From NCBI GenBank assembly GCA_938008185.1, contig CALLLR010000240.1, positions 1-35,455 of the forward strand: a DNA stretch of 35,455 nt, read 5' to 3'. Below the pieces are notes generated by a model, which worked only from the letters and a program-made list of their open reading frames with translations, was not told where the DNA came from and searched no databases. The DNA is from an uncultured Saprospiraceae bacterium (lineage in GTDB: Bacteria > Bacteroidota > Bacteroidia > Chitinophagales > Saprospiraceae). Positions 1 through 7,437 of this stretch are shown piece after piece. Position numbers and translations under genes: made by a program. Position 1 is the stretch's first letter. Every line of letters starts with the position of its first letter.

Positions 1-82
1 CCAGCTCTTCCGTTTCTGGCCCTGAAAAACACTTTTCTAACTCAGCCAGCAGTCTCTTTGAATCAAAATTTTTTATATCCAT
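1..82 (-). CDS. N-terminus of an unrecognised protein (partial)
   Basis: Reading the minus strand from the ATG at 82 gives 27 codons running off the window edge, beginning MDIKNFDSKRLLAELEKC. It has no signal peptide and is rich in charged residues and leucine, so it is probably cytoplasmic and helical. A second ATG at 87 in another frame hits a stop after four codons, which favours the start at 82. No family can be named from so short a piece. Confidence 0.4.
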   Translation of the reverse strand, partial: MDIKNFDSKRLLAELEKCFSGPETEEL

Positions 83-448
83 TCCATCTTAACCTCGTTT
101 TTTGTAAGTTTGTTTAATTAATAGCCTGACGGCTATGGAGCAGGCTCTAAAAAGTATTTTTCTCGCAGAGACGCAGAGACCTGACTGCCGTCAGGCAGGT
201 TCTTTAACGTGTATATCTTTTATCGCAAAGCAAATATGCATATTAATTTTTGTTAATGAAATTCAAGAAATCTGTTTTCTTAGTTTTTAGAGCAGGCTCA
301 TCGTTGAAAATCGTTGAAGGTATATAATAATATCTTCTCAAAATAAGTTGTCAGTTGATAAAATAAGTATTTTATCTTGAAGAGGCTCCAAGGCGCAGAG
401 AATTTATCGTGTTATCTTTTATCGTAAATTTCTTTCGATTTTTTTATA
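83..448. repeat. Intergenic stretch with small hairpins and repeated fragments
   Basis: No gene is visible. There is a 6-bp stem hairpin at 121-136 (ATAGCC/GGCTAT) and another at 180-195 (CCTGAC/GTCAGG). The palindrome GAGCAGGCTC occurs at 138-147 and again at about 291-300. A cgcagag motif followed by a tatcttttatcg motif occurs at about 165-233 and, diverged, at about 391-425. These look like fragments of a dispersed intergenic repeat of the kind common in Bacteroidota. No promoter could be assigned. Confidence 0.45.
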
Positions 449-1711
449 TCAAAATACTACTTCTACTTCGACCTCTTTCTTGCCACGTTTTACGATAACT
501 GGCGCTTTATCTCCTGCCTTATATTTGCTGAGTCCTTCCATATATCCGTAGATATCTTTTACGTCGGTTTCTCCGATTTTTATGACAATGTCCCCGTCTT
601 TGAGTCCTGCTTTATGGGCTACCCGGCCTTCGATGACCGCATCAATTTTCATCCCTGTTCCACTGTATACATAGTCGGGCATCACGCCAAGCGTAACCTT
701 GAAAGCGGCGGCAGAACGTTCCTCACGCTGTTTGGTTTTTGTGAATTCGACTTTACCTTTATTATCCAGTTTTTCAATGATGGCCAGGAGATATTCGGAG
801 ACATCATAGATACCCGGAAAATTAATCAGAGGGACGTCGTCTTCCGGTTTGTGGTATTGTCGGTGCTGTCCGGTAAAAAAGTGTAGAACAGGAATATCTT
901 TCAAATAGAAAGAAGTATGATCGGAAGGTCCAATGCCCGAGTCGGTAGTTTTTATTTTTAAGCGACCTTTTTTAATGGTTGGTAACACTTCGTTCCAGAC
1001 GGGAGAGGTACCGACGGCATTTACGGCCAGGACGCGCTCCTCGTTGAGGCGACCGACCATGTCCATGTTGAGCATATAGTTAATGGACGCTAAAGGCACG
1101 GTAGGGTTATTGACAAAATATTTAGAGCCGAAGAGGCCCATTTCTTCTCCCGAAAAAGCGATAAATAAATAATTATTGTTGGTTCCTACTTTGCGATCTT
1201 TCAATATTTCGGCCATCCGCAACATGGCCGCGATTCCACTGGCATTGTCATCCGCTCCGTTGTGAATGGCCTTTTCGTGCGCATGCAGAGATCCGCCCGT
1301 TTCGCCCCACCCCAAATGATCGTAATGCCCCCCGACTACGACGGTATTTTCTGCGCCATTATCAAGGTAAGCGACGACGTTGTGTCCGGTACCGGCAATA
1401 GGGGCATCGTCGGGATTGGCGTGGGGATTGGTGATGGTTTTAAATGGGAAGGGCTGGAGGAAAGAACCGTCGGTTCCTTTGGCGGTCCAACCTAATTCTT
1501 TAAAGCGGTGGATGATGTATTCGGCAGCCAGGGCTTCTCCGGGTTTGCCCGTCTGACGACCTTCGAGGTAGTCGGAAGCGAGGTAGACGACATCGATTTT
1601 GAGATCGAGGATAGCAGCATCCGGGTAAAATGGTTTGTTGATTTTAATATCTTGTGAGAACCCGTTAGTTAAACAAAACAGGATTAGAGATAGAAAAGAA
1701 AGAATACGCAT
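449..1711 (-). CDS. Secreted M28-family aminopeptidase with C-terminal PDZ domain
   Basis: A 420-residue predicted zinc exopeptidase, probably periplasmic or outer-membrane associated, that would trim N-terminal residues from peptides. Residues 1-20 form a signal peptide ending FSQ. The M28 metal set is readable: H129 in GGHYDHLG, D154 in NGADDNASG, E189/E190 in AFSGEE, D217 in NMDMVGR and H287 in QYHKPEDD. This gives a complete two-zinc site. Residues about 330-420 form a PDZ domain with a GLKDGDIVIKIG core, which may gate substrate access. The gene is monocistronic and divergent from the DUF6515 gene. Its leader may contain the hairpin at 1741-1756. Family is very likely; substrate is unknown. 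Confidence 0.9.
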   Translation of the reverse strand: MRILSFLSLILFCLTNGFSQDIKINKPFYPDAAILDLKIDVVYLASDYLEGRQTGKPGEALAAEYIIHRFKELGWTAKGTDGSFLQPFPFKTITNPHANPDDAPIAGTGHNVVAYLDNGAENTVVVGGHYDHLGWGETGGSLHAHEKAIHNGADDNASGIAAMLRMAEILKDRKVGTNNNYLFIAFSGEEMGLFGSKYFVNNPTVPLASINYMLNMDMVGRLNEERVLAVNAVGTSPVWNEVLPTIKKGRLKIKTTDSGIGPSDHTSFYLKDIPVLHFFTGQHRQYHKPEDDVPLINFPGIYDVSEYLLAIIEKLDNKGKVEFTKTKQREERSAAAFKVTLGVMPDYVYSGTGMKIDAVIEGRVAHKAGLKDGDIVIKIGETDVKDIYGYMEGLSKYKAGDKAPVIVKRGKKEVEVEVVF

Positions 1712-1740
1712 TTCAGTATTGTTTTAAGGTAAGACGTATC

Positions 1741-1756
1741 TGGACTAAGAAGTCCA
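1741..1756 (-). other. Small hairpin in the leader of the M28 gene
   Basis: TGGACT-AAGA-AGTCCA is a perfect 6-bp stem with a 4-nt loop. It lies 30-45 nt upstream of the peptidase ATG and just downstream of the candidate promoter box at 1766-1773, so it would sit near the 5' end of the mRNA. Its role is unknown. Confidence 0.35.
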
Positions 1757-1765
1757 AACCGGCGG

Positions 1766-1773
1766 TAAAGATA
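1766..1773 (-). promoter_or_regulatory. Candidate -7 box of the M28 gene
   Basis: Read on the minus strand this is TATCTTTA, one base off the Bacteroidota -7 consensus TAnnTTTG, 55 bp upstream of the ATG. No TTTG -33 box is seen at the usual spacing, so the call is weak. Confidence 0.3.
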
Positions 1774-1992
1774 CGAAGATTGTCGAAACAATAGGAGGGC
1801 GATAAGTAAAGTGGTTTACTAATTTCATGATCTTGTAACCTTCCGTGTTTATAAAATAAAAGTTGTTTTTAACTTTTCAGTCTGAATCCTTAACCTTTCC
1901 TTAAGAAGGAAAATAAAACTAAATGTTGTCTAACTGGTGTTCTAATGAGACAACAAAATTATTTTAATTTTTTTTCACTAAAAAAAATCATC

Positions 1993-2901
1993 ATGGAAAA
2001 TAACAAAAGTAAATTAAAAGGAATTTTAAAAATCTTACTCGCCGGTTTATGCTTAACGATGCTTTTACCTTCAGAAATCTTTGCACAAAAAAGGGGAACT
2101 GTGGAACGAAGCTCAAGGTCTGATGAGGCTGTCGCCAGCAATACCAGATCCAATAGCAACCGATCTAATAATCCTCGCACCGGCAACTCCAGGACAAGCA
2201 ATTCCAGGGCGACCACATCCAACCGTACTAATACCAGATCCAGCAACAACCGGACGGCGACCGCCAGAGGGAACAACTCCAGGGTTGCCAACAACCGAAC
2301 GGCGAACACCAGAGGAAATAACTCCAGGGTTGCCAACAACCGAACGGCGAACACCAGAGGAAATAACTCCAGGGTTGCCAACAACCGAACGGCGACCGCC
2401 AGAGGAAACAACTCCAGGGTTGCCAACAACCGAACGGCGACCGCCAGATTCAACGCGCGCGGTAACCAGTTCCGTAATTTTCCAGCTCGGGGAACACGGG
2501 TAAATAATTTTCCTCGAACCGCCTCCAATATTAGATTCCGGAATGCCAACTATTGGTACAATGGAGGTATTTTCTATCAACCTTACAATGGTGCTTACAT
2601 CGTAGCTCGAGCGCCGATTGGGATTCAGATCCGGATTCTTCCTCCTAATCCTTTTCGGTTTGTTATTTATGGACGCGATTATTACTACCATTATGGGACG
2701 TACTATACGCCTAGACGAGATGGGTATTATGAAGTAGTGGATGCACCGATTGGCGCCATCGTGGATTATCTACCGGACGGGTATGAAATTTTTGAAATTG
2801 ACGGCCGTGTGTATTATTTTTTTGATGGAATATATTATAAAGCCATCGTGGATTATAGAGGTGTTGTAGCGTACGAGGTGGTTCGCAGAGGTCCGTTTTG
2901 A
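1993..2901 (+). CDS. Secreted DUF6515-family protein with Asn/Arg-rich repeats
   Basis: The product has 302 residues from the ATG at 1993. The frame is open back to 1945, but only the later start puts a normal signal peptide (MENNKSKLKG, a hydrophobic run, then IFAQ) at the N-terminus. A low-complexity Asn/Arg/Ser/Thr stretch follows. It includes four near-identical 15-residue repeats of the type NNRTANTRGNNSRVA. The C-terminal part, from about protein residue 200, is rich in Tyr and Gly and has the paired motifs YYYHYGTYYTP and VYYFFDGIYYKA, typical of DUF6515. It is probably exported or surface-exposed. The basic repeats could bind polyanions, which is speculation. It is convergent with the Kelch gene. 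Confidence 0.75.
   Translation: MENNKSKLKGILKILLAGLCLTMLLPSEIFAQKRGTVERSSRSDEAVASNTRSNSNRSNNPRTGNSRTSNSRATTSNRTNTRSSNNRTATARGNNSRVANNRTANTRGNNSRVANNRTANTRGNNSRVANNRTATARGNNSRVANNRTATARFNARGNQFRNFPARGTRVNNFPRTASNIRFRNANYWYNGGIFYQPYNGAYIVARAPIGIQIRILPPNPFRFVIYGRDYYYHYGTYYTPRRDGYYEVVDAPIGAIVDYLPDGYEIFEIDGRVYYFFDGIYYKAIVDYRGVVAYEVVRRGPF
2248..2448 (+). repeat. 45-bp in-frame tandem repeat (about 4.5 copies)
   Basis: Units lie at 2248-2292, 2293-2337, 2338-2382 and 2383-2427, with a partial fifth to 2448. Units 2 and 3 are identical and unit 4 differs at only a few bases. Because 45 is divisible by three, copy-number change would lengthen or shorten the protein without a frameshift. The near identity suggests recent expansion or ongoing homogenisation. 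Confidence 0.9.
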
Positions 2902-2930
2902 GGGCTGGATTTTTGAAAGATTGAACAGGC

Positions 2931-3127
2931 GTCATCCCGAATTTCATGATTAAAATTTAAAATGGTGATTTGCCCTTGAAACCAGATTTTTCGCTGGTTA
3001 GCCAATTGGCTTTTAGCCAGTTAGAAGCTGTCTTATTCTTTTTCAAATATAATGAGACAGCCTCTACTGGCCAACCGGCGAACAAGCCAACTGGCTGATC
3101 ACTTCTAAATAAATAATTCGGGATGAC
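2931..3127. repeat. 197-bp nested inverted-repeat element between convergent genes
   Basis: A perfect 13-bp inverted repeat, GTCATCCCGAATT at 2931-2943 and its complement at 3115-3127, bounds the element. Inside are inverted segments related to TTAGCCAATTGGC and GGCCAACCGG (about 2992-3020 and 3064-3099). At the centre is an 11-bp stem, 3027-3037 with 3051-3061, with one G-T pair. The whole could fold as one long imperfect hairpin. It sits between the 3' ends of two convergent genes, so it could act as a bidirectional terminator as well as being a MITE-like repeat. No clear target duplication is seen. Confidence 0.6.
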
Positions 3128-3165
3128 TACTGTTATATTTTTGGGTTTAACACCATCTGCTTTTG

Positions 3166-4323
3166 CTATATTTTAATAAATTTTGCGTGGTACAACTTTT
3201 CGCCGATTACGCCTTTTAGTAAATACATACCTCCTTTCAATTTAGATACGTTAATATCAATTACGTTGGTAAAGTTTTGTATTTCTCTTCCTTGCATATC
3301 GTAGATTTTTAATCTTTCAAAATGCGTATTCAAATTTAGAAAACTGCCAGCTGGATTTGGATGCACTTTAAATACTTCCAAATTAGTAATCTCACTGATT
3401 GCGGTTATGATGTCTCCTTTTTGAACGCTGGCAATTGAACTTTGTATGCTGGAAGTGGTATTGCCTCCGATGGCAAAAAGACTACCCCCAATTGCCTCTG
3501 CCGCACAATGTCTTCTTGGATTTAAATTATTAGTCAAGAATTGAAAACTGTGATCGAATGTATCAAAACAGGCTATGGAGGTAAGATTGACAAAATCTCC
3601 TACCAAGTATATTTTGCGCCCAATTGAAGTGGTTGCATGGGCGGAAATACCAACAGGCATTACCACGTTAGATTCCCAGATGCCCGTAGATAAGTTATAA
3701 ACATCAATGCTGTTTGACACCATTCCGTTAAATCCGCCAATGATGTAAAGTTTTCCGTTCACTATTTCTCCTTTGGTTTCGCCGGCAAATGGAATTTCGG
3801 CCAGCTCCGTCCATACATCATTCTGTGGATCAAATTGATATAATTTATTTGAATATCCATTGTCCTCTAAAGATCCACCAAAGGAATAAATTTTATGGTC
3901 CCATACTGCCACTCCTCCGGATTGAACAGGCTGAGGATTATCGGACAAAAATTGAATTTCACCATTTGTCAGGTTTATTTTTTCAACTACCCTATTGAGC
4001 GTACCGGATTCCGTTAACCCATTAAAAACGTATAAGTAATCCCCAACTATTTCCGAGGAAGCAAATCGTTTAGGTATCGTGGAAGAGGTCAGGATGGACC
4101 ACGAATTCAGGGAAACCTTATACTGAAATACCTCATCGGTATATAGTTCGTTAAAGCCAAAGCCATTTACGACAAAAATATCTTCTCCATTATTTGCGGA
4201 AGTTAAAGCACTTCTGGTTTCAGGAAGATTTTCCATATCTGTAAATTGAAGGTCTTGACCTGTTACGACTACTGAACAGCTCAATAGTAAGCATAGTAGA
4301 ATTTTAATTTTTTCTCTTAACAT
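3166..4323 (-). CDS. Secreted Kelch-repeat protein with T9SS sorting domain
   Basis: A 385-residue protein. Residues 1-23 are a signal peptide ending VVTGQ. A Kelch beta-propeller follows, with repeated blades of the form IYSFGG, LYIIGG, IYLVGD and LFAIGG, each followed by a Tyr/Trp-containing strand such as WTELAEIPF. The last roughly 70 residues look like a type A T9SS C-terminal domain: VHPNPAGSFLNL, LKIYDMQGREI, then LKGGMYLLKG and a basic end. It is predicted to be exported, processed and anchored at the cell surface. The ligand is unknown. It stands alone on this strand, divergent from the DUF6249 unit. Confidence 0.85.
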   Translation of the reverse strand: MLREKIKILLCLLLSCSVVVTGQDLQFTDMENLPETRSALTSANNGEDIFVVNGFGFNELYTDEVFQYKVSLNSWSILTSSTIPKRFASSEIVGDYLYVFNGLTESGTLNRVVEKINLTNGEIQFLSDNPQPVQSGGVAVWDHKIYSFGGSLEDNGYSNKLYQFDPQNDVWTELAEIPFAGETKGEIVNGKLYIIGGFNGMVSNSIDVYNLSTGIWESNVVMPVGISAHATTSIGRKIYLVGDFVNLTSIACFDTFDHSFQFLTNNLNPRRHCAAEAIGGSLFAIGGNTTSSIQSSIASVQKGDIITAISEITNLEVFKVHPNPAGSFLNLNTHFERLKIYDMQGREIQNFTNVIDINVSKLKGGMYLLKGVIGEKLYHAKFIKI

Positions 4324-4673
4324 TTTTTATAGTTGATGATTAAATATATGACCAGTACAGTGCGTACCGATAGGAAGATCGTACTTTGTCTATGATTATA
4401 TCCCGTTTTTTATTTTTGAAATTAAAACCAACGCTACTTTCATCCCAGCAATAATTACCAAAAAGCATTCCTATCCACGCTAAATAACGTTATATGCGAA
4501 TTAAAAGTTTAACCGATTTTATCTCAGTTACAAGCCACAGCTAACATTTTTAACACCATAAAAATCAGTTTAATAAAGTAAAATTAAAAATTACATTGTA
4601 AAACCTGTAACCTTACCAAGTTGTCAGTAATCATATAGCTGTAATTCTAAAACACAAATTAAAACATAAAAAA
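4324..4673. promoter_or_regulatory. Divergent AT-rich promoter region
   Basis: No gene is seen. The region must hold the promoters of the Kelch gene (leftward) and of the DUF6249-sigma unit (rightward). The nonamer TGTAACCTT at 4606-4614 is also present at 1834-1842 upstream of the DUF6515 gene. No clear TAnnTTTG box was found. Confidence 0.4.
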
Positions 4674-5012
4674 ATGGAGCATTTTATTTTCGGACCCGGT
4701 GTTGTATTATTAGCATTAGTGGTCTCCGCCGGGTACACGATTTACACATTTATTACCGCTTCGCATTTAGAGCGGATGGCTAAAATTGAAAAAGGGATGG
4801 ATACCGACGCACCCGCTAACGGCCGCTACCTGGAATTAAAACTGGGCATGTTAATGATCGGAATTGCCTCCGGTTTACTTTTGGCTTACCTGCTGGAAAA
4901 AACTTTTAGCATCGACGAAGTGGTATTTTATCCGGCTTTTATGCTCTTGTTTGGTGGTGCCAGTCTGATCACCTCTTTTTTTTGGGCAAAGCGATTACAA
5001 AAAAACAAATAG
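4674..5012 (+). CDS. DUF6249-like small membrane protein
   Basis: A 112-residue protein with three predicted membrane segments at about residues 7-28, 56-73 and 83-105. Between the first two is a short charged loop with ERMAKIEKGMD, the Glu/Lys-Gly motif seen in DUF6249 proteins that often lie beside ECF sigma genes. It is the first gene of a three-gene unit, ending 6 bp before the sigma factor ATG. Its function is unknown. The linkage suggests a part in sensing or tuning the envelope response run by that sigma factor, which is inference. Confidence 0.65.
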   Translation: MEHFIFGPGVVLLALVVSAGYTIYTFITASHLERMAKIEKGMDTDAPANGRYLELKLGMLMIGIASGLLLAYLLEKTFSIDEVVFYPAFMLLFGGASLITSFFWAKRLQKNK

Positions 5013-5018
5013 CCCTAC

Positions 5019-5576
5019 ATGGATGCCCATTACATAAATGAGGTTTTAAAAGGAGACATCAATGCTTTTAGTTATTTCATCAAAACGTACCAGAACAAAG
5101 CTTTTGGCGTGGCGATCTCCATTGTAAAACGCGAGGATGATGCAAAGGATGTAGTACAAGAAAGCTTTATTACGGCCTATGCTTCGCTGGGCAGCTTTCG
5201 AAAGGACGCAAAATTTTCCACCTGGTTTTACCGCATCGTCGTCAATACGGCCTTACAATTAATTAAACGGGAAAAACGGAAAGCCGAAGTCTATTCGATT
5301 ACCGAAGAGGAAAAAACCGCATTCAACCACGCCATCGGTCAATTGGAGAAGCAGGATTTAAAGGAGTTGATAAAAAAGGTATTTGAAAAAATACCAGCCA
5401 AAGAAGCGTTGGTCTTACAACTCTTTTATATGGATGACCAAAACATCAGAGAGATTGAGGCAATAACTACTTTTACCAAGGCAAACGTAAAAGTCCTGTT
5501 ACACCGGGGAAGAACAAATTTTTATAGAATGTTAAAGGCCGAAAAAATTACAAAACCTTATTTAAATGGAAAGTAA
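5019..5576 (+). CDS. ECF-family RNA polymerase sigma factor
   Basis: 185 residues, the usual ECF length. Region 2 lies at about residues 10-80, with DDAKDVVQESFITAY and the -10 recognition stretch FSTWFYRIVVNTA. Region 4 lies at about 115-175, with a helix-turn-helix in the motif REIEAITTFTKANVKVLLHR. It directs RNA polymerase to a small regulon, typically for envelope stress. The 3' end overlaps the next gene by 11 bp, implying translational coupling, and the gene upstream ends 6 bp before it. The target promoter is unknown, and autoregulation is plausible. Confidence 0.92.
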   Translation: MDAHYINEVLKGDINAFSYFIKTYQNKAFGVAISIVKREDDAKDVVQESFITAYASLGSFRKDAKFSTWFYRIVVNTALQLIKREKRKAEVYSITEEEKTAFNHAIGQLEKQDLKELIKKVFEKIPAKEALVLQLFYMDDQNIREIEAITTFTKANVKVLLHRGRTNFYRMLKAEKITKPYLNGK

Positions 5577-5892
5577 AGATCTCTTAAAAGAAGTCCTGGG
5601 AAATATAGATCAGATGAATGCGCCGATTGACCTGGAGCGAATTATTTTGAAGAAAATTCAAGCAGAAGAAAATTCAAAAATTCAAATTGCTCGTTACAAG
5701 GCAAAAGGCATGAAAGCTTTTATCGCCTCGGGCATATTGATTTTAGTGCTTGCCATACTTTTTAGTCTGCCGGGTGGTGTTCGGTCGGTTGAACATGCCA
5801 TTATAACTTATACTTCGATCATCCTGGTATTGCTGGTATTTTTTGTGCAATTGGAAATAGGTAGCGCAAGAATATTTCAGAAGGCGAATTAG
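5566..5892 (+). CDS. Small two-helix membrane protein, possible anti-sigma factor
   Basis: A 108-residue protein whose ATG lies inside the last codons of the sigma gene. The N-terminal 50 residues are charged and cytoplasmic in character (ESKDLLKEVLGNIDQ). Two membrane helices follow at about residues 50-70 and 79-96, with only about 8 residues between them. It is not a recognised zinc-binding anti-sigma, since no HxxxCxxC motif is present. Position, overlap and topology (cytoplasmic domain plus membrane anchor) fit an anti-sigma or sigma partner. That role is inferred from context only. Confidence 0.6.
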   Translation: MESKDLLKEVLGNIDQMNAPIDLERIILKKIQAEENSKIQIARYKAKGMKAFIASGILILVLAILFSLPGGVRSVEHAIITYTSIILVLLVFFVQLEIGSARIFQKAN

Positions 5893-6047
5893 GGATTAAG
5901 TATCTCTGCTAACATAATGTGATCTTCCATCTCGAGGTGCGGCAGGTCTGAAATCATTACCCAAACCACTGATTAAAATTTTAAAAAATAACTTATAATG
6001 TAAGGGATTTCTCGATAACACAATTTTTTGGACAAGCTACGGAGAAT

Positions 6048-6075
6048 CGCCCCGACCGGGATGCCAGTCGGGGCG
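6048..6075. terminator. GC-rich hairpin between convergent genes
   Basis: CGCCCCGAC at 6048-6056 pairs perfectly with GTCGGGGCG at 6067-6075 around a 10-nt loop. It lies 10 bp beyond the stop codon of the charged-repeat gene and about 155 bp beyond the sigma unit. No T-tract follows on either strand, so it could instead be a dispersed palindromic repeat. Termination is a guess from position. Confidence 0.45.
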
Positions 6076-6085
6076 CATTACTCGA

Positions 6086-6898
6086 TTATTGCTTAGTTTT
6101 TGTCTTGTTTAATTTTTCTTCAATCTCAGCGATTTTCGCTTCTGTTTTTTCTATTTTAATTATTTTCTCTTCGTATTCTTTACTGGATATTTCACCATTT
6201 TCCTTTTCTTTAATCACCTTATCTTTTGCTTCTTTCACTTTCACTTTTGCTTCTTTCACTTTATCAGATCCCTCGTTTGCGGTTTCTTTTAATTTAGCTT
6301 TTCTAGCTTCGTTCGTAGACTTAGCGGCGAGGGCTCTTGATTGTCCGAATTCCTTTCCGGATAAACCTTCTTTATTTTTGCCGTAAGCGTTGCCCTCTTT
6401 TTTTGCTTCGCCATCTTCCTCTATATCATCGTCGTCCTTATCGCTTTTATTTTTCATTTTCTCCGCTTTGTTTTTGCCTTTTTCGGCTTTGTCCTTACCG
6501 TTGCCTTTCATTTTTTCCGCTTTATCCTCATCCATATCGTCATCGTCGTCATAATCATCACTTTTGTTTTTCATTTTCTCCGCCTTGTCTTTACCATTAC
6601 CTTTCATTTTCTCCGCTTTATCCTTGCCATTGCTTTTTATTTTTTGAGCTTTATCCTTGACATTTTCTTCTATTTCAGCTGCTTCGGCTTCGACATTATT
6701 CTTCATTTCATTGGCTTTGGCTTTGGCTTGGCCGTTGTTTCTCATTTCATCGGCTTTACCCTTGCCATTTTTCTTCATTTTCTCCTTTTTAGCCTTGCCA
6801 TTATTTTGAGCAGATAAGGAGGTACTAGTGCCAGTAAAAACCAACAGAAGTACAAAAATATTTAAGATGATTATTTTTGAAAATTTCATATTTATCAT
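6086..6898 (-). CDS. Secreted Lys/Glu-rich repeat protein of unknown function
   Basis: 270 residues. A signal peptide ends near residue 31 (SLSAQ). The start could also be the ATG three codons later. The mature chain is almost entirely low-complexity. It has recurrent 11-residue units of the type GNGKDKAEKMK, acidic tracts such as DDYDDDDDMDED, and a C-terminal half rich in heptad-like KVKEAKDKVIKEKE segments likely to form a coiled coil. I recognise no enzyme or binding domain. It lies 20 bp downstream of a small lipoprotein gene on the same strand and is probably co-transcribed. The alternating charge suggests an extended, possibly metal- or polyanion-binding, periplasmic protein (inference). 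Confidence 0.7.
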   Translation of the reverse strand: MINMKFSKIIILNIFVLLLVFTGTSTSLSAQNNGKAKKEKMKKNGKGKADEMRNNGQAKAKANEMKNNVEAEAAEIEENVKDKAQKIKSNGKDKAEKMKGNGKDKAEKMKNKSDDYDDDDDMDEDKAEKMKGNGKDKAEKGKNKAEKMKNKSDKDDDDIEEDGEAKKEGNAYGKNKEGLSGKEFGQSRALAAKSTNEARKAKLKETANEGSDKVKEAKVKVKEAKDKVIKEKENGEISSKEYEEKIIKIEKTEAKIAEIEEKLNKTKTKQ

Positions 6899-6918
6899 TT
6901 TTCAGATTAAGAAGTTAT

Positions 6919-7131
6919 TTAAATATTATCTAATTCGTTTAGTAAGGTATCTAGTTCCTCCAGGTCCTGGTTGATTTCCAGTTCAAGCGTTTCGATTTCA
7001 GTATTTTCTTTTTCTATTTCAAGAACCTGCTCGGGTTCCAGGGTGACTGCGTCGTTTTTTTCCTGGGTACTATCTCCACAGGAAAAAAGCGCTAAAGTAA
7101 GGAAGGTAAGGATGATTAGTGTCTTTTTCAT
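6919..7131 (-). CDS. Small acidic lipoprotein
   Basis: 70 residues. The signal peptide MKKTLIILTFLTLALFS ends in a lipobox (LFSC) with the lipidated Cys at 18. The remaining 52 residues are strongly acidic and Leu/Ile-spaced (EIETLELEINQDLEELDTLL), so they probably form one amphipathic helix or coiled coil. The shape recalls small helical outer-membrane lipoproteins, but no homology is claimed. It is the first gene of a likely two-gene operon with the charged-repeat protein. An ATTT microsatellite lies directly upstream of its start. Confidence 0.7.
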   Translation of the reverse strand: MKKTLIILTFLTLALFSCGDSTQEKNDAVTLEPEQVLEIEKENTEIETLELEINQDLEELDTLLNELDNI

Positions 7132-7136
7132 AAAAA

Positions 7137-7155
7137 TATTTATTTATTTATTTAT
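7137..7155 (-). repeat. Tetranucleotide (TTTA) microsatellite in the lipoprotein leader
   Basis: About four and a half TTTA units begin 6 bp upstream of the lipoprotein ATG. They are placed to affect leader length or promoter spacing if the copy number varies. Confidence 0.6.
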
Positions 7156-7437
7156 TCGTTTTATGACGGGGTTTTGTAGGTTCAGTCACAATTCTTATTA
7201 TCAAGTTTTTGTATTAGAAAATGGAAAACAGGAGAATTAACAGGCCTTTCATATGTCTTTCGTTTTAAAGAAGCAAAAGATAATTGAGTTCCTATAAAAG
7301 GAATAAGTAAATTTACATTTTAATTTAGCGGCAAGGGAAGAGCAATAGTGCTACCATTGGACGATCTCAAAACTGGCTTTAAGCTCAACGGGCGAATAAG
7401 AGAAAACAAACTTAAATCAAATTATAAACTGACACCT

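Noticed and set aside
2248-2448. CRISPR-like appearance of the 45-bp repeats
   Set aside because: Units are contiguous with no unique spacers and lie inside a coding frame.
1959-2691. Two long minus-strand frames and a second plus-strand frame opposite the DUF6515 gene
   Set aside because: They exist because the 45-bp repeat keeps every frame open; the sense frame has a signal peptide and a known C-terminal family.
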